Position numbers and translations under genes: made by a program. This document shows, in pieces, positions 1 to 9,295 of a stretch of DNA of 33,457 bases (positions are counted from its first letter, which is position 1; every line of letters begins with the position of its first letter). Source of the stretch: an uncultured Candidatus Woesearchaeota archaeon (GTDB lineage: Archaea > Nanobdellota > Nanobdellia > Woesearchaeales > 21-14-0-10-32-9); the NCBI GenBank assembly GCA_903891505.1, contig CAITEO010000087.1:1-33457 (forward strand). Reading direction: 5' to 3'. The notes under the pieces were generated by a model. The model saw only the letters and a list, made by a program, of their open reading frames with translations, did not search any database and was not told where the DNA came from.

Positions 1-45
1 AGAAGAAGAACAGAAAAAAACAGAAAAAATTCAATAAATGTTTCT

Positions 46-1521
46 TCACTCCATGAAGTAGTACGTGAGTAATCGAACTCCTGCGCCTGTTCCCCATTTT
101 GGATTATATTCTTTTCCTTCTTTGAGGTATGCTGTCGCTGCAATATCGATGTGTGCGAGCTTTGCTTTGTCGACGAATTTCGATAAGAATACACCACCGA
201 CGATTGTTCCTGCAATCCTATCTTGTTTTTTTGAGATGTTTGCAAGATCAGATGCATCTCCATCTACCATGTCTTGGTATTCTTCGTGGAATGGGAACAT
301 CCATACTCGATCGTAGCTTGCGTCTCCTGCAAGAACTAGTTTTTCTCCAAGTTCTTTGTTGTTCGTTACAAGTCCTGCTGTGTAGTATCCGAGTGCAACA
401 ACAACTGCCCCTGTGAGCGTTGCAAGGTCTATTATTTCATCCGCTTTGCATTTTTTCTCTGCATACGTTATTGCATCAGCAAGTATTAATCGTCCTTCAG
501 CGTCTGTGTTCATAACTTCAACTGTTTTGCCGTTGTACATTTTTATTATATCACCTGGCTTGTATGCTTCGCCATTAATCATATTTTCGCACGTAGGAAT
601 TAGTCCGATTATGTTTTTCTTAAGTCCGAGGTCTGATGCTGTTTTTATTGTTCCAATTACTGCTACTGCGCCTGCCATGTCGCATTTCATCTCTTCCATC
701 GCGCCATAAGGTTTGACGTGCAATCCACCTGAATCGAACGCGATTCCTTTTCCAACTATTGCGGTTGTTTTTTCTTTTCCGCCGCCGTTGTATTCAAGTA
801 TTATTAGTCTTGGCTCGTGTACGCTTCCTTTACCGACGCTAAGTATTCCATTCATTCCTTCTTTTTCAAGAAGTTTCTTACCGAGAACTGTAACTTTTAC
901 ATTCTTCGATTTTAATTTTAGGGCTTCTCGTTCGATTTGTTCAGGCGTCATGTACTCTGCTGGTTCGTTCACAAGCGCTCTTGTGTAGTTTGTGTTTTCA
1001 GAGATTATTCTTCCAGAGGCAATTCCTTTTTCAAATTCTTTTTTATCTCCTTGCCAAGATATAACTACTGCGTCTATTTTCTTTATCTTAGGTTTTGATA
1101 AGTACTTGTCAAAGACATACTCTGATAAAACAAGTCCTTCTGAAAATGATCGTCCAATTTCAATTGGGGAGAATAATTTTGCACCCGCAATCATCTCAAC
1201 AATGTTCGTCGTTGCGCCTTGAATATTTGCAGCTTGCATGTATCTAACTATTCTCGATGCAGCGCGTCTTATTTTCTCAAGCGTCAGCTCGCTCTTCTTT
1301 CCAAGAGACAAAACAAGAACTTTGTCGTACGTCGAGTTTGTAATCTTTGTTACATACGCACTTCCGAAGTCTGATTTGAATGTTTCGCGCTTGGTTGCTT
1401 TCTTTAGTTCCGAATCAAGCACCGGATTTTGATTTGCATACGCCTCTTGTTCTTCAGCAAATAGTCCAAGAGCAAGTAGCTCCTGCTTTGTATCCAACCC
1501 TAATTCGACTATTATCTTCAT
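46..1521 (-). CDS. pepA: Leucyl aminopeptidase, M17 family
   Basis: 491 aa; M17 motifs VGKGIAFDSGGLHVKP, KCDMAGA and NTDAEGRL. Confidence 0.95.
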   Translation of the reverse strand: MKIIVELGLDTKQELLALGLFAEEQEAYANQNPVLDSELKKATKRETFKSDFGSAYVTKITNSTYDKVLVLSLGKKSELTLEKIRRAASRIVRYMQAANIQGATTNIVEMIAGAKLFSPIEIGRSFSEGLVLSEYVFDKYLSKPKIKKIDAVVISWQGDKKEFEKGIASGRIISENTNYTRALVNEPAEYMTPEQIEREALKLKSKNVKVTVLGKKLLEKEGMNGILSVGKGSVHEPRLIILEYNGGGKEKTTAIVGKGIAFDSGGLHVKPYGAMEEMKCDMAGAVAVIGTIKTASDLGLKKNIIGLIPTCENMINGEAYKPGDIIKMYNGKTVEVMNTDAEGRLILADAITYAEKKCKADEIIDLATLTGAVVVALGYYTAGLVTNNKELGEKLVLAGDASYDRVWMFPFHEEYQDMVDGDASDLANISKKQDRIAGTIVGGVFLSKFVDKAKLAHIDIAATAYLKEGKEYNPKWGTGAGVRLLTYYFME

Positions 1522-1608
1522 GTTTTTTACCTCTTGACATTACTAAAAATAAACTGCTACAATATATTGCTTTCTATTTCTACTCATTAATTCGTATTTT
1601 TTCTTTTC

Positions 1609-2082
1609 CTATAACAAATCCTCAAGTATTTCCTTTGCGTGTCCTGCAGGTTTGACTTTAGGATAAATCTTTAGTATCTTTCCAGTCTCGTCGATGATGA
1701 ATGTTGTTCTTGCGATGCCCATCATTATTTTTCCGTACAGGTTCTTCTTCGTCCATGTTCCGTACTTCTCAAGCACGTCGTGCTTTGGATCTGAGAGCAG
1801 CGTGAATGGAAGCGAGTGTTTCTCCGCAAACTTCTTGTGGCTCTCGGTTGTATCCGCGCTAACTCCAAGTACAATCATTCCTGCGCGTTTGAACTGGTAG
1901 AAGTTATCCCTGATGCTGCACGCTTCAACTGTGCACCCTGGTGTATTGTCCTTCGGGTAAAAATACAAAACAATCTTCTTTCCTTTGTACATCTTAAGTG
2001 TGTGCTTCTTGCCCTCCTGATCTAGTAGTTCGAAGTCGGGTGCCAAATCGCCCACGTTTAATTTTTCTTTTGATTTTGCCAT
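1609..2082 (-). CDS. bcp: Peroxiredoxin, Bcp/PrxQ-like
   Basis: 157 aa; GDLAPDFELLDQEGK ... FYPKDNTPGCTVEACSIRD. Confidence 0.93.
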   Translation of the reverse strand: MAKSKEKLNVGDLAPDFELLDQEGKKHTLKMYKGKKIVLYFYPKDNTPGCTVEACSIRDNFYQFKRAGMIVLGVSADTTESHKKFAEKHSLPFTLLSDPKHDVLEKYGTWTKKNLYGKIMMGIARTTFIIDETGKILKIYPKVKPAGHAKEILEDLL

Positions 2083-2108
2083 TTTTTCATCTCGTTTAAA
2101 TTATATTT

Positions 2109-2894
2109 TCATCTCTTCTTGTTATTTATTATCTTCATTAATTTTTTATGTAAAACTGGATTAGCAGCGACAACTTCTATTTTACCTTCCATGTTGACTC
2201 TTTCTCCAGATAAATTAGTTAACACGCACCCTGCTTCGCCCATTATAATTGCTGGTGCTGCGACATCCCAGATGTGTCCTCCGACTGCTGGAAAATATGC
2301 GGCATGTGCTCTTCCCGCTGCGACAAGAGCCATATCATATCCTGAGCCACCATATTCTGCGAACCAGGATCTTTTATTCTTCAACGCCACAAATAATTTC
2401 CTTGTCTTTTCCTGTAATTTTCCATCAGGTTCAAAAGAGCCTAAAATCCTCATGTGTTCAAGATCAGATTTATCAGAACAGTGAATCTTTTTTCCGTTCA
2501 ACGTAGCGCCTTTTTCTTTCTGTGCAAAATAGAATTCTTCTAGCTTAGGGAAGTATGCCGCGCCCGCGATTACTTCTTTTCGTTTTGCAATAGCAACAAG
2601 CACACCATATATTGGTATCGCTCTTGAAAAGTTCCACGTTCCGTCGAGCGGATCTATTATCCAGACATATTCTGCGCTAGTGTTGTAATCAGAACTCTCT
2701 TCAGAAATTATGCCATCATCAGGAAAATGTTTTTTTATAGCTGTAATAATTATCTTCTCGCTCGCAAGATCAGCCTCCGTGACAACCGCAGCTTCATGAT
2801 CTTTAGTATACTTAACTCCTATTTTTCCAAAATACTTCAGCGTTTCTTTCCCCGCAGCAAGCGTTATTTTCTTCAGTAGTTCTTCTCGTTTCAT
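2109..2894 (-). CDS. Inositol monophosphatase-family phosphatase
   Basis: 261 aa; IISEESS, WIIDPLDGTWNFSRAIPIYGV, GGHIWDVAAPAIIMGEAG motifs. Confidence 0.92.
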   Translation of the reverse strand: MKREELLKKITLAAGKETLKYFGKIGVKYTKDHEAAVVTEADLASEKIIITAIKKHFPDDGIISEESSDYNTSAEYVWIIDPLDGTWNFSRAIPIYGVLVAIAKRKEVIAGAAYFPKLEEFYFAQKEKGATLNGKKIHCSDKSDLEHMRILGSFEPDGKLQEKTRKLFVALKNKRSWFAEYGGSGYDMALVAAGRAHAAYFPAVGGHIWDVAAPAIIMGEAGCVLTNLSGERVNMEGKIEVVAANPVLHKKLMKIINNKKR

Positions 2895-2980
2895 TGTTTT
2901 CAGACCCGCATTAATATATCTAAACTAACTAATTATTATTTATAATGCTTGTGAAACCACTAGACAACTCTCGACGTGAA

Positions 2981-2988
2981 GTATATAA
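2981..2988 (+). promoter_or_regulatory. TATA box for the LAGLIDADG ORF
   Basis: tatataaa about 27 bp upstream of ATG at 3011, consistent with a leaderless archaeal promoter. Confidence 0.55.
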
Positions 2989-3010
2989 ATGCGCCTTTAT
3001 TCACCACACT

Positions 3011-3844
3011 ATGATTTCTGCAGAAGAATACAAAACAAAATATGAAGAAAAAGAAAATAGAATAAATGCATTTAATGAATTTTGTAAGTTGAAGAATGAA
3101 GGTGCGACAAAAAGAAAACTGGTGCTAAATATAAATAGAAAGTATTGTATAAACGCAGGAACTATTTACTCATGGACTTATAGAAATAATTCTCCCTACA
3201 TAGTCAGAGTAAAAGTTTGTCCTGAATTATTTTATGTTATAGGTGCTATTCTTGGAGATGGATGCATCTATCAATGGAGACACATTTATAGAATAAACTT
3301 GGTTGGAGATGAAGCGTTTACGCGTAAATATGCAAATAAACTATCTGTGTGCCTAAACCGACCAGTTAAGAATTATTTCAAAAGAAACAGAAATTATTGG
3401 TTCGTTAATAGAACAAACGTAGAACTTTTCTTTATGATTAAAACAATTAGAACAAATCTAGACAGTTTATTAGAGCTGTTCAAACAGGGCAACACTAAAG
3501 AAAATTGTTTACAATTCTTAGAGGGATTCTTTGATGCTGAAGGTTGTGTAAAAATAATCAAAGAGCCAACTATTAGAAAAACACCAAAAGTTTGCCTAGA
3601 TATATACAACACTAATTACGCATTCCTTGAATTGTGCAGAAATATACTTTCTGAATATCTCAATATAACTACTAGGTACTCTGTTCAAAACCCGTCAGAC
3701 AAAGACGAATATGAAAGGAAAGTAGCCTATCATTTGAGAATATACAAAAAAGAATATGTGAAAATTTTCCTTGAGAACATCGACACAACAAAGCTAAAAA
3801 AAGAAAAAATAAACTATGTTAAAACATGGCTCGAATTAAAGTGA
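3011..3844 (+). CDS. Free-standing LAGLIDADG homing endonuclease-like protein
   Basis: Two LAGLIDADG-type motifs: FYVIGAILGDGCIY and FLEGFFDAEGCVKI. Start taken at MISAEEY (3011) because of the TATA spacing; the supplied ORF starts at 2945. Confidence 0.85.
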   Translation: MISAEEYKTKYEEKENRINAFNEFCKLKNEGATKRKLVLNINRKYCINAGTIYSWTYRNNSPYIVRVKVCPELFYVIGAILGDGCIYQWRHIYRINLVGDEAFTRKYANKLSVCLNRPVKNYFKRNRNYWFVNRTNVELFFMIKTIRTNLDSLLELFKQGNTKENCLQFLEGFFDAEGCVKIIKEPTIRKTPKVCLDIYNTNYAFLELCRNILSEYLNITTRYSVQNPSDKDEYERKVAYHLRIYKKEYVKIFLENIDTTKLKKEKINYVKTWLELK

Positions 3845-4681
3845 ACCTTTTAGCGCCTTCTCGTAATTCTTCTCAACAACATCCCAATTTATGATGTTGA
3901 AGAAATTATTTATGTACTCAATCTTTCTGTTGTTATATAGGATATAAAAACTATGCTCCCATAAATCCAATGTCAATATAGGAATCTTTCCAACACTTAG
4001 TGAATTATCTTGATTTGGAAGGTTTATTATTTCTAGTTTTCCTTTGTTTAGAACAAGCCAAGTCCATCCAGAGCCAAATAAGCCTTTAGCGCTGTTCGTG
4101 AATGCTTCCTTGAATTTTTCATAGCCCCCAAACTCTTTATTTATAGCATCCAGCAATTTGCCTGATGGTTTAGTATCTTTTTTTAGTATTGTCCAAAAGA
4201 AGTTATGATTCAAAACTCCTCCTCCGTGGTTCTTAACTTGGAGCCTTATGTCTTCAGGAACTACATTCAGGTTTGCGAGGAGCGCGCCTAGTTCTAATTT
4301 GTATAACTCTGGATGCTTATCAAGCGCCAAGTTCAGATTATCGACGTAAGTTTGATGATGTTTGTCATGGTGCAATCTAACTGTTGCTTCGTCCATGTAT
4401 GGCTCGAGTGCGTTGTATGCATATGGCAATGCAGGTAGCACGTGTTTCTTAGTACTTGTTGCAACAACCGCAGGTACACTCGCTTGCCCTTTTGTTGTTG
4501 TACTTGTTTGCTTTGCAGGAGCAACCACTTTCGTTGGCACTGCTTTTGCTGGTGCCACTTTAACTGGTGTTGCTTTAACTGGTGTTGTTTTAACTGGTGT
4601 TGTTTTAACTGGTGTTGCTTTGACTATTTTTGTCTCTTTTTTCATTGGTTTCATCTGTTTCGTTTCTTTTTTCATTTTCAT
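3836..4681 (-). CDS. sodA: Fe/Mn superoxide dismutase with N-terminal Lys/Pro/Thr/Ala repeat extension
   Basis: LPALPYAYNALEPYMDEATVRLHHDKHHQTYVDNLN ... NHNFFWTIL ... GSGWTWLV ... LTLDLWEHSFYI; about 80 aa TPVK-rich N-terminus. Confidence 0.93.
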   Translation of the reverse strand: MKMKKETKQMKPMKKETKIVKATPVKTTPVKTTPVKATPVKVAPAKAVPTKVVAPAKQTSTTTKGQASVPAVVATSTKKHVLPALPYAYNALEPYMDEATVRLHHDKHHQTYVDNLNLALDKHPELYKLELGALLANLNVVPEDIRLQVKNHGGGVLNHNFFWTILKKDTKPSGKLLDAINKEFGGYEKFKEAFTNSAKGLFGSGWTWLVLNKGKLEIINLPNQDNSLSVGKIPILTLDLWEHSFYILYNNRKIEYINNFFNIINWDVVEKNYEKALKGSL

Positions 4682-4712
4682 TCACCTTTGTTCTCTCTTC
4701 CCGACAGTTATT

Positions 4713-5732
4713 TTATTTTCTTTTCCATTTCAACAATCCCTCGTCGATGAGCTGTGGAATTCTTTGCTCCTCAATTGAAGGGGGTAATTTTATTCCAAGC
4801 GCTTTGTAGTTTTCTGGTATGAATCTGCATTCTTCAAGCTCTGGATCATCAAGTTTTATTTCACCATGCAACTCAACTAAATACGCGGATAACTTCACGA
4901 TTGCATCGTCGAATACTGCTTTTGATTCTGTATCTCCAAGTTTTCGTATTATTTTTGCGTCGCAGTGTACTTCTTCATCTATTTCTCGAAGGAGCGCTTC
5001 TTCTTCTGTTTCTCCAGCTTCAGGTTTTCCGCCAAGTCCCGTCCAGATATCTTTTCCTTTCTTTCTAACCATGAGTAATTCATCATTCTTGATTACAATC
5101 GCGATGACTTTGTGGATTACTGGAAGGCTGTTTGATTTAGATTGATTAGAAAGTTTTTCTATTTCATCCAGCAACACTGGAATTTCTTCTGTTCTATCTT
5201 CTTCATAGTGTAATTTGTTGTGTTCTATGATTATTTTTGCTCCGAGTTCTTTCTTGAACCTTTTCGAGTTTTCAACTGAAACGAATGGATCGTTATCAGA
5301 CCCTATGTAAACAACGTTGTTTGTCTTTGATTTTATTTTTCCGAAGTCAATCTTTGTCGTTATCCATGGCTTTGCTATCTTCCTGGATTCTTCGCCAGAC
5401 TCCTGATCCGCATATGTTTCTTCCAACAAATCCATCCATCCTGCGACGAGGAACAATCCTTTTATTTTCTTTAGCTTTGATTTCTCAAGGAATCGAAGTG
5501 TTGCCTGACATCCTATGCTATGCGCTATGAATATTGTCTCTTCATTCGCATCCTTCGCAATTTCTGCTATTTTCTTCACCCAAGCACTTATTTTGGGTTC
5601 TTCTGGATTCGGCATGTTTGGTTTTATGACAATGTATCCTCTTTTCACAAGTTCCTTCTCAAGCCAAACAAACCATCCTAGTTCTGGCTTTCCATCCCAT
5701 CCATGAATTATTATCGCAGTTTTCATTCTCAT
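4713..5732 (-). CDS. Alpha/beta hydrolase (RBBP9/YdeN-like) fused to Nudix hydrolase
   Basis: N-terminal IIIHGWDGKPELGWFVWL ... FIAHSIGCQATLRF; C-terminal Nudix box GGKPEAGETEEEALLREIDEEV. Confidence 0.85.
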   Translation of the reverse strand: MRMKTAIIIHGWDGKPELGWFVWLEKELVKRGYIVIKPNMPNPEEPKISAWVKKIAEIAKDANEETIFIAHSIGCQATLRFLEKSKLKKIKGLFLVAGWMDLLEETYADQESGEESRKIAKPWITTKIDFGKIKSKTNNVVYIGSDNDPFVSVENSKRFKKELGAKIIIEHNKLHYEEDRTEEIPVLLDEIEKLSNQSKSNSLPVIHKVIAIVIKNDELLMVRKKGKDIWTGLGGKPEAGETEEEALLREIDEEVHCDAKIIRKLGDTESKAVFDDAIVKLSAYLVELHGEIKLDDPELEECRFIPENYKALGIKLPPSIEEQRIPQLIDEGLLKWKRK

Positions 5733-5736
5733 TTCC

Positions 5737-6264
5737 TCATTTCTTCAACACAAGTTTCGTTTCAGGAATTACTGCCCCATTTCTCATCCTGAATTTCTTA
5801 TTTTTTATTACTTTCCCCGTTTCTATAAATCCTAGTCTATTGTAGAATCCTATCGCTTTTTCATTGTAAATCGCTACTTTGACTATGGTTTTGCTTTTAT
5901 TATTGAAAAAAAGACATGTTCTTTTCCAGAGCAGTTTTCCTATTCCAGTTCCATGGTATTCTGGGAGAATGTAAATCGCTGTGAGTTCATTTGTTTTTGA
6001 ATCTTTTAATGCTCTGCAGAATCCTATCACTTTATTCTTGTACTTTGCAACAAGACAGAGCTCATTTTTCGGCTGATTTCTAATTCTTTCAGCTCTTTTT
6101 TCCAGCTCTTCTTTTGTTAATCTTTTTTTGAATTTATAATGAATATCAGACACAGTTATGTGATATTTCCTGTTAGGATACGTGTCGAGCCAAGTAAGGT
6201 ATAATACTTTAGTTATATCTCTTATATCGCTTGGTTTAGCTTTTACAATAGTGACCCCTTTCAT
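5737..6264 (-). CDS. GNAT-family N-acetyltransferase
   Basis: AIYILPEYHGTGIGKLLWKRTCLFF ... VAIYNEKAIGFYNRLGF. Start trimmed to MKGVTIV, which overlaps the upstream stop by 4 nt. Confidence 0.85.
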   Translation of the reverse strand: MKGVTIVKAKPSDIRDITKVLYLTWLDTYPNRKYHITVSDIHYKFKKRLTKEELEKRAERIRNQPKNELCLVAKYKNKVIGFCRALKDSKTNELTAIYILPEYHGTGIGKLLWKRTCLFFNNKSKTIVKVAIYNEKAIGFYNRLGFIETGKVIKNKKFRMRNGAVIPETKLVLKK

Positions 6265-7133
6265 TTCAATCCCTCGTAATACTTCTTCATGAGCAATGCA
6301 TCTTGTTCTATGTTTGGACTCTCGCATACGACGACTCCTTTGATTTTGAATTCTTTCCATACTTTTAGGAGTTCTCGCCATTTGAAATCAGATTCCTCCA
6401 AAAATAAGTGGTTTCTCTCTCCTTTTGCAGTGTAATTGATTCCTGACATATGAATGTGCATATTGTCAAGACCTCGCTTCCCGAGTCCATTTTCAACCAT
6501 CGATAACAATTCATGAAATTCTTCAGTTGTGTTATTTTTCCCGCCTGTGCGTGCATGTAAATGCGCGAAGTCAATGCATGGAAGTACTTGTTCATTCGCC
6601 TGACTAAGCGCGATGAGTTCTTTCATATCTCCAAACTGGGTTGCTTTTCCTGTTGTCTCAGGTCGAATCCATATTTTGTTCCCAGAATCGTTCAATTCAT
6701 CAGTTATCTTCTTTAATTGTCCTTGGACTTTTGAGAACACTGCGCTTTGTTCATCTTTCAAGTAGAATGCTGCGTGAAATGTTACACTCCAACCCCCTGC
6801 GAGTCTCGTCATTTTTGCCGCGTCAAGTATTCTTCCCCTGCTCGCACCGATTTTTTCTTTTTCAACCGCATTTAAATTAATATAATATGATCCATGCGCC
6901 GTTAAAGTTACATCATTTTTTTGTCGAACGTCATTAACTATTGCTGCGCTTTGTTCGTTTAAGTTGACGTTGTGAACGAACTCTAGCTCCATGCATTCAA
7001 GCCCCAAGTTTCTAACTGCTTGAACGCCCTCTGGTGTTTTCGCACCAGCCTCATGTGCAACTATTGGTATTCCTGCAGTTCCAAATCTAAGCTTGTCTGG
7101 TTTCTCTACTTTTATTTTTGAAAAATCAATCAT
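6261..7133 (-). CDS. Endonuclease IV / AP endonuclease family 2-like TIM barrel protein
   Basis: RFGTAGIP ... LTAHGSYYINLN ... VTFHAAFY ... IRPETTGK ... CIDFAHLHARTGG ... MHIHMSGINYTAKGERNHL. Confidence 0.8.
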   Translation of the reverse strand: MIDFSKIKVEKPDKLRFGTAGIPIVAHEAGAKTPEGVQAVRNLGLECMELEFVHNVNLNEQSAAIVNDVRQKNDVTLTAHGSYYINLNAVEKEKIGASRGRILDAAKMTRLAGGWSVTFHAAFYLKDEQSAVFSKVQGQLKKITDELNDSGNKIWIRPETTGKATQFGDMKELIALSQANEQVLPCIDFAHLHARTGGKNNTTEEFHELLSMVENGLGKRGLDNMHIHMSGINYTAKGERNHLFLEESDFKWRELLKVWKEFKIKGVVVCESPNIEQDALLMKKYYEGLK

Positions 7134-7561
7134 TAGTTCACCGTGTATTTTTTGAATTGTTCTATGTATTCTATCATGCTCGACAAAAATTCGTCAGGAT
7201 TCGTTTTTATCGCGTCGCTTAATTCTTTTTGTGAAAACCACTTTATTTCAGCAACTTCTTTTTCTTGAATTGCAAATTTTGACTCTGGTAAGTCAATAGT
7301 CCCTATAAACCATTGTGTGAAATGATTATGTTTTCCTTCGACTTTGGTTTTCGGCCCAAGAGTTATCTTGAGATCTGTTATTCCAAGTTCTTCCATTGTT
7401 TCTTTGATGATATTATCTTTGTATGATTCTTTTGCCTCAACTGTACCTGCCACTGCAGGACCCCATTTTCCAGGATGATGTGTTTTTGTATATGCTCGTC
7501 TTGCAAGCAACACATCACCTTTTGAATTCATAAGCCAAAGTGCAGAGACTCTATACCACAA
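7133..7561 (-). CDS. Nudix hydrolase
   Basis: Nudix box GTVEAKESYKDNIIKETMEELGI. Confidence 0.85.
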   Translation of the reverse strand: MWYRVSALWLMNSKGDVLLARRAYTKTHHPGKWGPAVAGTVEAKESYKDNIIKETMEELGITDLKITLGPKTKVEGKHNHFTQWFIGTIDLPESKFAIQEKEVAEIKWFSQKELSDAIKTNPDEFLSSMIEYIEQFKKYTVN

Positions 7562-7659
7562 TTTTTTTGATCTACTATATCTCTTTCTTCTACTCCGATT
7601 TTATTATCTTTTTCATCCACAACAATTATTTTCATTATTTCACCATTGTAAACTTCATT

Positions 7660-7740
7660 CAAAATCTCCTTCCTGACACCCCGTAGGGGGCGACCCCCGT
7701 CAGGGCGCGCAAAAGATGTTTGCTGCGCACGGAGATTTTG
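7660..7740. repeat. Multi-hairpin intergenic element 1
   Basis: Outer stem caaaatctcc (7660-7669) / ggagattttg (7731-7740); hairpin cctgac...gtcagg (7672-7704) with core accccgtagggggcgaccccc; hairpin gcgcgcaaaagatgtttgctgcgc (7705-7728). Confidence 0.85.
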
Positions 7741-7747
7741 TTTCTTT

Positions 7748-8320
7748 CTATTCTTTCACCTTCAAGACTCGTTGTTCTTCAACTCGTTTCAATGCATCTT
7801 TGAAGAGCGATTCTAGCATCGACATGTATTTTTCATTGCTCAGTTCGACAACATCAAATTCTTCAAATACACTATCTATTTCTCGTCTTATTTTCACTAT
7901 TTTTTCTTCGCTTTCTTTTTCGCTCGCCATCTTTTCTGCTTCAAGTATTGTTCCGAGGTAATCGTGTTTTGTTAAATCGATTCTGAATTCACCATACTCG
8001 TATGTCCAGCATTCTGATTTGAAGTAAACACATTTAGTATAACCGAGCTGCTGCATTATTTTTGCAAACGTTGGAACTTCTTTTGTTAAAATCTCCATTT
8101 CGTATTCGTCTCTTGCTGCGTCCTTGTATGTTCCTATCTTGAGTGTTACGGTTGTTTTGTCGTTCCCTTCTTCCCATCGAAATCTTAAGTAATTAGGTGA
8201 TTTGTATAGAACTGTGTGAAGTTTCTTGTGCATCACAAGTTTCGCTTTGCTATCGAGCATTTTTTTTAGTTTTGGCACGTCCTTTTCTGCTATCAATGAT
8301 CGTTTTTCAATTTCTTTCAT
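7748..8320 (-). CDS. CYTH-domain (adenylate cyclase class IV / triphosphatase-like) protein
   Basis: N-terminal EIEKRSLI, LRFRWEEGNDKTTVTLKIG, DEYEMEIL, FRIDLTKHDYLGTILEAE. Confidence 0.7.
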   Translation of the reverse strand: MKEIEKRSLIAEKDVPKLKKMLDSKAKLVMHKKLHTVLYKSPNYLRFRWEEGNDKTTVTLKIGTYKDAARDEYEMEILTKEVPTFAKIMQQLGYTKCVYFKSECWTYEYGEFRIDLTKHDYLGTILEAEKMASEKESEEKIVKIRREIDSVFEEFDVVELSNEKYMSMLESLFKDALKRVEEQRVLKVKE

Positions 8321-8349
8321 TATTTCCCCTTGGTCAAAATAGATTTATT

Positions 8350-8432
8350 CTAAAATCACCTATGCTCCACCCCGCAGGGGCCATCCCCCGGAGCATCGCG
8401 TCACTTTTCGTCGACGGCGACGGTGATTTTAG
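8350..8432. repeat. Multi-hairpin intergenic element 2
   Basis: Outer stem ctaaaatcacc (8350-8360) / ggtgattttag (8422-8432); hairpin tgctcc...ggagca (8363-8395); bulged hairpin tcgcgtcacttttcgtcgacggcga (8396-8420). Confidence 0.85.
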
Positions 8433-8445
8433 TACTTCCTTCACT

Positions 8446-9291
8446 TCACATTCCCTCATAGCCTTTTGTTTCGATTTCTTTTATTATTTCTGCGCCGCCG
8501 CTCTTGACTATTTTTCCTTCTTTCATAACGCAGATTCTATCAGGAACAATATAATCTAGCATTCTTTGATAGTGTGTAATTATGACAACGGTCAAATCTT
8601 TCCTCTCTTTCTTCAAAGTGTTTATCGCGTCGCATACTTGTTTTAACGCGTCAACATCAAGCCCTGAATCTGTTTCATCAAGTATCGCAAGTTTTGGTTC
8701 AAGCATTGCCATCTGGAGTATCTCTATTTTTTTCTTCTCGCCGCCAGATAGTCCTTCGTGAATGCTTCTCGACATCATTTCACGTGGAATCTTAAGCAGC
8801 TCTAGATTCTTATTCAAAAGAACTACGTATTCTGATATTCGTATCTGTTTGTTTTTTGGTCGCCGAGAATTCATCGCTGTTCTTATGAAATTAGAGATTG
8901 TTATACCTGGTATCTCAACTGGTTGCTGGAACGAGAGAAATATACCTGCACGTGCTCTATCTTCTACTTTCATCTTCATCACATCTTCTCCTTCGAAGAT
9001 TATTTTTCCAGAAACATTAATTAATGGATAACCTGTTATTGCTTTTGCAAGTGTGCTCTTCCCAGAGCCATTAGGCCCCATTATTACAAGCACTTCTCCT
9101 CGCATTACATCAAGGCTAAGCGAATTCAGTATTTTCTTTCCATCAACAGACGCATTTAATCCTTTTATCTCTAGTAAATTTGGTTTATTTTCTGCTCCTT
9201 TTGTGATGATTGTAGTTTTTGCAGTATTCATGGTTTTATTGTTCCCTTTATTTTCTTTTGTGCTCTCTTTTGTTATGATTCCTTTTGCCAT
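8446..9291 (-). CDS. sufC: Fe-S cluster assembly ATPase SufC
   Basis: MGPNGSGKSTLAKAITGYP ... FLSFQQPVEIPGITISNF ... GLSGGEKKKIEILQMAMLEPKLAILDETDSGLDVDAL. Confidence 0.95.
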   Translation of the reverse strand: MAKGIITKESTKENKGNNKTMNTAKTTIITKGAENKPNLLEIKGLNASVDGKKILNSLSLDVMRGEVLVIMGPNGSGKSTLAKAITGYPLINVSGKIIFEGEDVMKMKVEDRARAGIFLSFQQPVEIPGITISNFIRTAMNSRRPKNKQIRISEYVVLLNKNLELLKIPREMMSRSIHEGLSGGEKKKIEILQMAMLEPKLAILDETDSGLDVDALKQVCDAINTLKKERKDLTVVIITHYQRMLDYIVPDRICVMKEGKIVKSGGAEIIKEIETKGYEGM

Positions 9292-9295
9292 GAAT

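Noticed and set aside
4362-4778. 138-aa and 102-aa plus-strand ORFs opposite the SOD tail
   Set aside because: Low-complexity antisense reading of the TPVK repeat region.
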